This document shows positions 56,053 through 64,000 of a stretch of DNA of 64,000 bases, one piece after another; positions within the stretch are counted from its first letter, which is position 1; each line of letters begins with the position of its first letter. The DNA comes from Ixodes scapularis (taxonomy: Eukaryota; Arthropoda; Arachnida; Ixodida; Ixodidae): NCBI RefSeq assembly GCF_016920785.2, contig NW_024609839.1, forward strand, positions 19,903,085 to 19,967,084. Direction: 5' to 3'. The position numbers and the translations under genes are program-made. The notes beneath the pieces are model-generated. The model searched no databases. It was not told the origin of the DNA and was given only the letters and a program-made list of their open reading frames with translations.

Positions 56053-56416
56053 TGAAAGCCGTTTACAACTCCCTGCAACGCCAAATTAGAGCGCAGCTCT
56101 TGAGGAGGAGGAGGAAAGGGTACTGAGGGAGGGCATACCCCCCCCTCTCCCCCTCGTCCGACCTGCGACTCCTCTCTCCTCTTCGCCTACTCTTCCCTCC
56201 TCCTCCTCCAATCATCCTTCAAGCTCCTCCCCCTCTCTCCTCTCCTCCCCCTCTTCACTTATCCTTTTCCCCCTCTCCCTCGTCCTCCCCCTCTTCCTCC
56301 CACCTCCTCCTCCCCGCACGGTGCATTATGGGATACTTTCCATAATGCACCGCGCGGTTATGTTGATGGCGACGCCGCTCAAGCCGGAAACGGGCGCCTA
56401 AGAGGTGCGCTCTAAG
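56053..56416. mobile_element. GC-rich foldback repeat, copy 2
   Basis: Inverted ends TTAGAGCGCAGCTCTT (56086-56101) and AAGAGGTGCGCTCTAA (56400-56415), with the same outer flank as copy 1. The interior is CT-rich plus a small hairpin GTGCATTATGG ... CCATAATGCAC. A third, partial copy (left end only) starts near 56441. Confidence 0.75.
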
Positions 56417-56440
56417 AACAACATGGGACTCACTAAAAAT

Positions 56441-56595
56441 GAGACGTTTAAAACCCCCTGTACCCCCGAATTAGCGCGCAGCTCTTGAGGAAGAGGGGGG
56501 AGGGTATGCCCCTCCTCCTCATTCGTACTGTTCCCTGCTCCTCCCGTGCCCCTCTGCTCCTTTCCTTCTCCCCCTCCTGCTCCTTCCTTGAGGTA
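56441..56595. repeat. GC-rich foldback repeat, partial copy 3
   Basis: Shares GTTTAAAACCCCCTGTACCC (a diverged form of the outer flank) and GCGCAGCTCTTGAGG with copies 1 and 2, then a CT-rich interior. The right end is missing where LINE G begins. Confidence 0.55.
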
Positions 56596-56655
56596 TTGAT
56601 TGATTGATTGGGGTTTAATGGCGCAGCAGCGACCAAGGCTATTGGGCAGGAGATC
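56596..56655 (-). mobile_element. Very short 5'-truncated LINE end, G
   Basis: Only the family 3' end remains: (AATC)n tail on the minus strand, then TGGCGC at 56619-56624 and the following ~30 bp. The second half of the hairpin is decayed. The length is approximate. Confidence 0.55.
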
Positions 56656-57087
56656 GAACTATAGGGGGCGCTCTGACCCGTTTGTTTTCCCCACGCTCGG
56701 TGTTTACTCAACACAAGGCCTGTACACATGCCAACAGGCCTTATGGGCATGGCCATGTCATCTTCTACAATAGAGCGCGGGGCACAGTTTAATGTAAAAA
56801 ATACTAACAATCGACGAAGCGACGTTAAAAGCCGGATCTATCTTCTGAGAATGCGAGCTTGACCCACTTCGGCTTTTGTGCTGAGCTGGGATCGTGCATG
56901 CTGCATTGTTCATGCAGGCCGTCGTGGAAACAAAAGAGTCCCTCCTCCCCCTCGCCGGAGAACACGAACTCCAGTCGAACGCTGACGCCGCGTTCGCTTA
57001 TGTCGGCCGAGCGCTGCGTCATTGTGTTTGTTGTCCCCATCCGTGTAGTTGATAAGTTAACCGTTTGGGGCGTAACGGTCTGTCCTC
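56656..57087. other. Intergenic, nothing recognised
   Basis: No frame with a recognisable domain and no repeat boundary seen before the 3' end of LINE D. Confidence 0.45.
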
Positions 57088-57236
57088 CTCCCCAATAATG
57101 CGCCAACAACTAGGACTATTGCTGAAATCAAGGTTAAAGAGAAGAAAGAGCTATAGTAGCTTGTAATTTAATAAAACAATGATCATGAAAGTACAAGCGC
57201 ATAAGATGTGGCAATGAATACGACAAACTATTAAAA

Positions 57237-57476
57237 TTATAGCTGGTCCAGGAGTCTTATATCCTTAAGAAAGTTGAAAACACACTTGTGTGGAATCAAT
57301 GGCTCATCGCTGAGTAAAATGGCGAGATGTAATGGTGTATGCTCTTGGTAAACCTTAGCAAAGTGTCTGTGGCGTTCTTGGTCATACAAAGGGCATACAA
57401 GTAAAATGTGCGGGATGCTTAATGGTATGTGACAGTGTTCACACTCTGGAGCATCCTCCCCTCGCAAAAGGTGCCC
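57237..57476 (-). pseudogene. LINE D ORF2 C-terminus
   Basis: Encodes HLLRGEDAPECEHCHIPLSI, PHILLVCPLYDQERHRHFAK and the terminal FNFLKDIRLLDQL. The zinc-like C-x2-C...H...C motif is present. The upstream part is at 63570-64000. Confidence 0.88.
57468..57476. repeat. Target-site duplication of LINE E, 3' side
   Basis: aaggtgccc, repeated at 63570-63578; similarity may extend a few bases further with one mismatch. Confidence 0.8.
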
Positions 57477-57599
57477 TTGGTGATGATGTTCGGGGGTTTT
57501 ATGGCGCAACAGCTACGGAGGCCATACTGCGCCAAAAAAAATTTAAGAAATCAGCTGTTGCTGTTAACGAGCTACAGAATAATAATTACCGATGTAGGG

Positions 57600-58981
57600 T
57601 TACATCTTATTAATAAAACCCGCGCTTGTAATAAAAGACAACACACGGTCGAATGGGATGAGAAGGTATTCTCCCAGCAAAAGAGCAGGATGGAATGGGA
57701 TTTGGAAGTGAAACAATTCTGGACAGTGAACACGACGTTCCTTGTCCAAAGCTGAACTCAGCCACAGGATATGCATGATGGTAAGCGTATCCCCACAATG
57801 TTCACACACCGGTGGGTCCTCTCCACTAAGAAGATATTTGTGCGTTACGTAAGAATGACCGATTTGAAGACGGCACAATAGTACTTCATGGAATCGGTTC
57901 CTCTGAGAAGAGCTCTCCCAGAGCCCAAGAACCGGCTTTATAATATGAAGTTTATTATTGCACTCCATGTTCCATTCAGACTGCCAATAACGAAGAAGGG
58001 ATGACTTTGTTATAGGTTTAATGTCTTGGTGTGGCAAACAGGCGTGAGACGGGGGAAGATTACCTGAGGATGTAGCGAGTCTGTCTGCTTCTTCATTACC
58101 TTTTATTCCCATATGACTCGGCACCCAACAAACTTTTATATCAAGGCCTCCATGTTCCGCTTTATTAAGCTTATTTTGAAGTTGCTGCACCAGCGCATTC
58201 TTAGTAACTCTAAAGGAGCATATTGCGGTAACCGCACACCAAGAGTCTACAAATAGGACAGCCTGTTTTATTTTAGCCCGGAGAATATAATCTATGGCCA
58301 TAGATATTGCATAAACTTCAGCTGTAAAAATGCTAGAGAAAGCATTTAGGCATTTCACTTTAATAAAACAATCAGAATGCACGGCGATGCCAACAAATGA
58401 CGACGTCTTGGCGCCATCGGTGTAAAAATGAGTGTAACCTTCGTACTTCTTCTCAAGCTCAGAAAATTCCTGTTGCATGATAAGGGCAGAGACGCTATGT
58501 TTATTAAACCTTGCGAGAGCCCAGTCACAAGCAGCCGGCACTATGTCCCAGGGGGAAACACAGTCTAAACTCTGCAAAAGATTAACTTCGTTCAAACACA
58601 GATCAAGTGAGGAACATAACTGCTCTATTCGGAAACTCAAGGGCCTCACAATGCTTGGCCTACTCTCAAAAAGGCGGCAAAATCTAGACTTCTGTAGGGA
58701 GTGGTAGGTTGGATGATTACGGTTAGCAAGCACCTTGTAGTAATAAGTTAAGCTTAGATGATGGCGTCTTTTCTCGAATGACATCTCATTTGATTCAGCA
58801 TACAGGCTGAGGACGGGCGACGTCCGAAAAGCACCTGTTGCGAGTCGCAGTCCAAGGTGATGGACTGGATCCAACATCTTAAGCGCCGACGGTCGTGCGA
58901 AACCGTAAACTGGAGCCCCATAGTCGAGACGGGATCGAACAAGAGCGTCGTACAGGTGTAGAAGGCATTTTCTGTCAGATC
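57600..58981 (-). pseudogene. LINE E ORF2: RNase H and C-terminus
   Basis: The frame runs from SRLDYGAPVYG through LATGAFRTSPV, then RNase H (FYTDGAKTSS, TAEVYAISMAID, LFVDSWCAV, WVPSHMGIKGNEEADRLAT) and the zinc-like CEHCGDTLTIMHILWL, whose last Cys is lost (LSSAL). The open frame extends to 59072 only because the antisense SINE happens to be open; those ~28 residues are not LINE-derived. Confidence 0.9.
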
Positions 58982-58995
58982 CCCAGGTTTTATAG
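58982..58995. repeat. SINE target-site duplication, left
   Basis: cccaggttttatag, identical to 59235-59248. Confidence 0.93.
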
Positions 58996-59234
58996 TCGGT
59001 GGCTCCGAGGCGAGAGCGCCGGCCTACGGATCCCCAGGTGGCGGGTTCGAATCCCGACCGAGGTGACAGCAATATGACGGAGGCTTATTGCGGAGAAGGC
59101 GCCGTGTAACCGAGCTTTCGGTTGCACGTCAAAAGATCCCCAGGTGGTCGAAATTAATCCTCAGTCCTCCGCTGGGGCGTGCCAGGTGCCCGTCGTAGGT
59201 TTGGCACGTAAAACCCCCAAATTTGACTTTTTTT
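58996..59234 (+). mobile_element. tRNA-derived SINE inside LINE E
   Basis: 239 bp flanked by a perfect 14-bp target duplication. The tRNA-like head has box A-like TGGCTCCGAGGCG near the start and a perfect box B GGTTCGAATCC at 59044-59054, the internal Pol III promoter. The body contains CCCCAGGTGG and a downstream GC-rich part, then a poly-T stretch (59228-59234) that could terminate Pol III. It is orientated opposite to LINE E. Confidence 0.9.
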
Positions 59235-59248
59235 CCCAGGTTTTATAG
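59235..59248. repeat. SINE target-site duplication, right
   Basis: Identical to 58982-58995. Confidence 0.93.
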
Positions 59249-59298
59249 GATAAGACTTTCAGAATATTCACAGTTTTGAGACCTTTTTCTTTGAGTGA

Positions 59299-60202
59299 TT
59301 AGAGGTGAGCAATAAAATTGAGCTTTTTGTCAAAGGTAACACCTAAGAACTTGTGCTCTTTCCTGACAGGGATGCAGGTTCTTTGCAGTTTTAGGGATGG
59401 ATCCAGTGATAGACCACGGCGTAAAGAAAATGGGACACAAACACTTTTCTCGGGAGAAAAACTTAAAACCATTTTGGTACGCCCACTTAGCAAGCTTATT
59501 TATGGCAAGCTGTAGCTGGCGCTCGCAGCTCGAGAGATTGCACGACGATGCTGAGATTTGGATATCGTCGACATAAAGTGAGTATGTAATGGACGGTTGC
59601 AAAACCTGTGCGAGAGAATTCATTTTGATTACAAAAAGTATAACACTCAGGATACCTCCCTGGGGAACCCCATTTTCTTGAATGAAAGGATCTGACAAAA
59701 CAGTTCCTAATCTTACCTGAAACTTCCTGTCAGTCCAAAAATCTTTTATGCACTGCAGCATACGCCCACGAATTCCGTAACCATAAAGGTCTTGGAGAAT
59801 GCCATACCGCCATGCTGTATCATAGGCCTTTTCTAAGTCAAAAAAGACTGATACAGAGTTCTGCCTATTCACGAATGCCTCACGTATGGCCGTTTCTAGG
59901 CGCACCAAATGATCCAAGGTGGATCGTCCTCGGCGGAACCCGCACTGATTGTTATACAAAATACTTTCCTTTGCTAGAACGTACACCAGCCGCCTGTTAA
60001 TCAATCTTTCATATGTTTTCCCAAGGCAGCTGGTTAAAGCGATCGGACGGTAACTAGAGGGCAGAGATGGATCCTTACCCGGCTTCAGGAGAGGGATAAT
60101 GTGTGCCCGTTTCCAAGCTGCTGGAAAGCTAGCCCTTTTCCACAATGAATTGAAGAAATTAAGAAGGGATTTGAGAGATTCTGGAGAGAGATTACGCAGC
60201 AT
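59299..60202 (-). pseudogene. LINE E ORF2: reverse transcriptase
   Basis: A 290-residue frame (59330-60202) with PIALTSCLGKTYERLINRRL, FFDLEKAYDTAWRYG, NGVPQGGILSVILF and YVDDIQISASS; catalytic aspartates kept. A short second frame (59299-59493) continues the thumb (HKFLGVTFDKKLNF) after a frameshift near 59450. A frameshift near 60230 cuts it from the upstream linker. Confidence 0.9.
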
Positions 60203-60229
60203 TGCGTAATGTAGTCCGTCGGGTCCAGG

Positions 60230-61569
60230 AGCAGAGAGTTTTTTTTTATATCAAGGGCACTCTTTAGCTCGTACTGTGTGAAGGGCTGATTATAAGATGC
60301 AGCGTTTGATCCCGTTGTAACTTTATTATGCTGCTCTGCTCGTCGTTTAAACAACTTGATTGAATCAGAATAATTAGAGGAGCTGGACACAGAATAAAAG
60401 TACTCTCCAAGGACGTTAGCCGTATCTTTCAGTGAAGCAGATGGAGGGTTGAAAACAGGAATCGTAAACCCTCTGTAGTCCCCTTGGATTCTCTTGAATC
60501 TGTCCCAGACCTCCTTGGCAGTTACAAAACTGCTCAGAGATGGCACATATTTCATCCAGGTTTTCCGTTTCGATCGCTTACGGGTCCACCGCGCTTTAGC
60601 TTTTCGTTTTCTAAACTTAACCAGGTTTCTTGAGGTGGGATACCGCCTGAACTTGCCCCATGCCTTATTCTGCTCCGTGCGCGTCATGGCACACTCCTTA
60701 TTCCACCAAGGTTTGCACTTACGAGGCAGATTACCGGTAGTTTGGGGGATTGACTGCTGAGCGGCGTTAATTATCTGCTCTGTCACATACAACGTGGCTT
60801 CATCCGCAGTCATGGAGGAAAACAAGGATGCATCCAGCGTGGAGCTTGACTTAAAAAGAGACCAATCGACTTTGTCTAACTTCCACCGAGGCATTCGTTT
60901 TAACAGAGTGGGAAGACAAATGTCGCTCTCTAAAGTAATAGGGAAGTGGTCACTCCCAAAAGGGTTATTAAGAACCTGCCAAGAAAAACAAGGCAGTAAT
61001 GAAGGTGATGCAATAGATATATCAATAGATGTAAATGAATTGTGAGCTGAACTAAAGAATGTAGGCTCCCTCCTATTAAAAATACATATTTGAGATGATA
61101 GTAAAAACCGCTCAATTACTCTGCCTCGAGAGTCGAGACGAGCACTGCCCCACATAGGATGATGGGCATTAAAATCACCTAAAATTAAAAAGGGTTAAGG
61201 AAGTTGTCCCACGAGTCCCTGGAGCTCAGAGAGATGCAGGGGAACATTCGGAGGCAAATAAATAGAAAGTACTGTTATAAGACGGTCTAAAAGAACACGT
61301 ACCGCTACGGCCTCTAGTGGGGTGCAGAGTGGTACCTCGGAATAGGCAACCCCACTCTGTACAATCACTGCCACGCCCCCAGAAGTGGAATTAACACGAT
61401 CTTTACGAAACACTTGATGACGCCTTAAAATCTGTGTATGACGAGCTTGGAGACGAGTTTCTTGTAACGCGAGGGCAATAGGCCGGAGATCATCCATAAA
61501 ATAGTTAACGTCATCAATATTGGGTAAAAAACCATGACAGTTCCAATGCATAAAATGCAAATTCCTCAT
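60230..61569 (-). pseudogene. LINE E ORF2: endonuclease and linker
   Basis: Frames 61195-61569 (MHWNCHGFL, LALQETRL) and 60085-61155 (TSIDISIA, GSDHFPI, then the basic linker) form one APE-type endonuclease. The break is a single in-frame TAA near 61195, just before LILGDFNAHHPMW. The last ~50 residues of the lower frame are a shifted reading of RT. Confidence 0.88.
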
Positions 61570-61641
61570 TTATGTAAAAAGGTGAAGTGTAAAATTAAAA
61601 AGAGAGAGGCAATGAAAAAATTGAGAGTATGAAATTAATGG

Positions 61642-63099
61642 TTATTTGGGAGGGACCACTGGTTTTTTCCCTTTAGACTTCAAAGTCTGCCACTCCATGT
61701 CACCCTCGCCGGATGCAAGAGTGGGTGACTCAGCGTTATCATCCATCGCCTCTATTTCTGGAGGCGAGCCTTTACCTGAAGGTTTTGGCTGGCTTGTTGT
61801 GCGGGGTGGCTTGCCCCGGCCACGACCAGCCGAAGAGGCACCGGAGGTGCTGGGCAAAAGGGGCTTTCAACTCTGCCTCCTCCGGCCCCTTGGGTACTGG
61901 GGGAGCGGCACGAGGGTTGTGCCGCTCTTTGGAAGAGGAGGTCCTCTCTGAGGAGGTCGGGCGGGAGTTTCGCCCCCTCTCCCCGGGAGAAGACCGCGAA
62001 GTGCGGACAGGTGCGGCATTTGCCGGCCTGTCTAGAACTAGCGAAGCAGCATGTGCACTCCCTCCATGAAGAGGGGGGCACTGCTGCCCCGGCTGGGGGG
62101 TTGGGGCCTTGAGGGCTGCCTCCAGAACCTCAGGTGAGACCTGGGTAGCCCTCGACTCCGAGCGTGGCACAAGACCCCTCCGTGCCACGTCGGCGTACGA
62201 TCCCTTAGACATGAAGGAATACCTTTTTGTTCGCTTCGCTATAGCTGATATTTTCTTTGGCTTTAATGGCAATGATTTCCTTCTCTTGCTTCCATATGGG
62301 ACAGCCACGATAGTATGTAGGGTGTGGTCCATCGCAATTGACGCAGTGGGCCACATTCTCGCAATTGTCAGAGATGTGATCCTGACTGCCACAATTTGCA
62401 CGTCTCCTTCCCTCGACAGCTGCGTGTTCCGTGACCAAAACGCTGGCAACGGAAACACCGCTGGGGGTTGGGGACAAAAGGGCGGATGTAGCAGTTCAAG
62501 TATCCAGCCTTGATTGTTTGTGGCAGTGTGTGTCGTTCAAATGTAAGGATGACGTGTTTTGAAGGAATTTCTTCACCATCTTTTTTGAACATAATCCGTT
62601 TTACGGCGACAACGCCGGCACCTTGGAGTCCCTCGAGGAGTTCTTCCTCACTAGTGTGAAGGAAGTCGTCTTCAGAGAGGACTCCACGGATGGTGTTCAG
62701 TGTGCGGTGAGGCCTCACCGACACTTTCACATCAAGTATGGTGTTCAGCTTGAGAAGCGCTTCACTTTGCTTTTTATTATTTATCTCAACTAGGAGGTCT
62801 CCTGAGTGGAGTTTTTTAGCCTTGTAGGAAAACCCTACAAGGTGTTCAAGTACTTTGGCGACGACAAATTGTGAAAGCTTTGACACAGGTTTCTGTTCAT
62901 CGAGAGAATGAACAACGAAAAACTTCGTGAAGTTTTCTACCTCTGGTTCTTTTTCAATAGTGTTGTGTTCAGGGCAGCGCCTTTTAACGGCTTGCCCCGA
63001 ACGGGGTTTGGAAGAGAGGGGCGCCATAAGAGGGCAAGGAGTGTTCGGAATCTGTGGCGCGCCGCCCACCACGGAGCCCAACGAGGGAACAGGTAACAC
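61642..63099 (-). pseudogene. LINE E ORF1
   Basis: The 243-residue frame 62368-63099 gives an intact N-half (MLPVPSLGSVVGGAP, RTLNTIRGVLSEDD, CFRCQRFGHGTRSC). Frameshifts near 62400 lead into 61772-62458 and 61642-61857, which carry the remaining knuckles and the Pro-rich tail. It overlaps no other element. Confidence 0.85.
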
Positions 63100-63569
63100 C
63101 CCATAACAAATATGGCTTTGCTGGAAGCATTACTCTATTAGCGCTACCCAGAAACTATAACCAAGTGTGGATCTGGAGGAGAGTATCTGTCACCACCCAA
63201 GGTTAGCCCTGGCCGCCAAAGGAGTTGAAAAAGGAAAGAAGGGAAATGAGAATAGTGAAAAGAAGAAGAAGACAAGGGTGAAAGAAAGGAGGGGTTAGTA
63301 GAAGTGGCGGCTAGGCTGAATCATCCTGGTCGGGCCAAGCCAGGAATCCCGTCTACGGGAAGCGGGGGCCGAAGTGGTGTATTGCCTCGCCCGGGGGGCC
63401 CCGAAGGGTCCAAACCTACCCAGGGCTTGGCTCAACCACTAGGATGCCCTTTTCCCCGGACACGGGAAAGCCACGCACAGTCAGACGTGGGCGGGCGAAC
63501 CCGCATGGCTTGGGGTCCGTGGAGACGCCACTCTCCAAACACCTGCTTTCACAGGTGCCCCCTGCGGGG
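63100..63569 (-). promoter_or_regulatory. LINE E 5'UTR
   Basis: Same block as 13504-13952: minus-strand 5' end CCCCGCAGGGGGCACCTG, then the 6-bp-stem hairpin, then the GGGTTCG box-like sequence. Confidence 0.6.
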
Positions 63570-63578
63570 AAGGTGCCC
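63570..63578. repeat. Target-site duplication of LINE E, 5' side
   Basis: aaggtgccc, matching 57468-57476. Confidence 0.8.
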
Positions 63579-63632
63579 ATGGGTAAGACGTGTATGACCG
63601 ATTCGGAGTCGACATAATATCACCTCATAAAA

Positions 63633-63953
63633 TCACTCACGATGACGTGCACTCTCCCATTCTTGAATTAAAGGTTTTATGGCATGCAACTTATTGTTCA
63701 TTTCTTGGTTCCACTCCTCTTGCCACTTGCACTTTGTAGATTCTTTCAGGGCATGTCTATAATCTCTGTAGGGTATCTTGTGCAGATCCACTTGTCGATC
63801 CTTAGCAGTGCTCGCTGCACGGTCAGCATCCTCATTCCCAGGAATTCCTACATGGGAAGGTACCCAGCACAATGTTATTTCTTTCGTCCTTTTTGATGCT
63901 GAATGTAACCGGTTCCTTATTTCTAGAACAAGTGGATTTTGAACATCCCCCAT
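63633..63953 (-). pseudogene. LINE D ORF2: RNase H end
   Basis: A 106-residue frame with NPLVLEIRNRL, CWVPSHVGIPGNEDADRAAS (late RNase H Asp) and VDLHKIPYRDYRHALKESTK. It aligns with 33400-33750 in LINE C. A frameshift before 63633 detaches it from the continuation toward LINE E. Confidence 0.88.
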
Positions 63954-64000
63954 TGTGTCCAGAGCTCGTAAAGCACTAAGTGAGTCAGTGTAAACGGTTG

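Larger units (their letters stand above)
57477..63569 (-). mobile_element. Full-length I-group LINE, copy E (contains a SINE)
   Basis: 6,093 bp including a 253-bp SINE plus target copy, so ~5.84 kb. 5'UTR (63100-63569) as in copies A-C, ORF1 (63099-61642), ORF2 (61569-57600), 3' hairpin 57502-57534. ORF2 differs from A and B more than they do from each other and resembles fragment F. Inserted in ORF2 of LINE D. Confidence 0.93.
57088..64000 (-). mobile_element. I-group LINE D, interrupted and running off the window
   Basis: 3' part at 57088-57476 and continuation at 63570-64000, separated by LINE E. It is nearly identical to the corresponding part of LINE C (same 3' end AATAATGCGCCAACAACTAG). 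When LINE E is removed the ORF2 C-terminal sequence is continuous (HGHLLRGEDAPECEHC across the junction, as in C). The 5' part lies beyond the window. Confidence 0.9.

Noticed and set aside
58982..59072. N-terminal extension of the LINE E RNase H frame
   Set aside because: It is the antisense of the SINE head, not LINE coding sequence.
1..64000. CRISPR arrays, bacterial operons or ribosome-binding sites
   Set aside because: No regularly spaced identical short repeats with unique spacers; the content is eukaryotic (LINEs, SINE, gypsy, serpin, splice signals).

Overview
The window looks like repeat-dominated arthropod DNA, most likely from a hard tick. This is an inference from three things: a secreted serpin of the type that is abundant in ticks, large numbers of I-group (RNase H-bearing) non-LTR retrotransposons, and Ty3/gypsy and Penelope-like remnants. 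No search could be run, so the species is not fixed. Only one gene looks intact and host-encoded: a single-exon secreted serpin on the minus strand (30601-31803). Almost everything else with coding similarity is mobile-element sequence.

Layout. 690-4411 is a decayed Ty3/gypsy element (A) with one 184-bp LTR. 4824-5153 is a 330-bp MITE with 67-bp terminal inverted repeats. 5930-6740 is a broken plus-strand gene fragment of an uncharacterised family. 7381-17222 is gypsy element B, split by full-length LINE A (8008-13952, 16-bp target-site duplication) and by a 959-bp TA-flanked DNA transposon (15316-16274). 17223-28832 is gypsy element C, split by full-length LINE B (19856-25668) and by a pogo/Tigger-like element (25886-28456) that carries a 233-bp higher-order tandem array. 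29051-29848 is a GC-rich foldback repeat. After the serpin and two ~320-bp repeat units comes LINE C (32959-40045), which is itself interrupted by a 5'-truncated LINE F (38299-39387). 40058-57090 is mostly AT-rich and gene-poor. It holds tRNA-like sequences, minisatellites, palindromes, a head-to-head inverted pair of Penelope-like GIY-YIG fragments (50572-51633), and a chain of intervals with good splice sites but no open frame. The window ends in LINE D, which contains LINE E (57477-63569), which in turn contains a tRNA-derived SINE with a 14-bp target duplication.

The LINE copies share one plan: a 5'UTR with a CACCTG/CAGGTG hairpin; ORF1 with CCHC knuckles; ORF2 with an APE-type endonuclease, a YVDD reverse transcriptase, RNase H and a C-terminal zinc-like motif; then a short 3'UTR that in five copies ends in a TGGCGC/GCGCCA hairpin plus a simple tail. 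Every LINE and gypsy copy lies on the minus strand. Target duplications, and host reading frames that re-join when insertions are removed, give the relative order of insertion. No ORF2 is fully intact; LINE A is closest.
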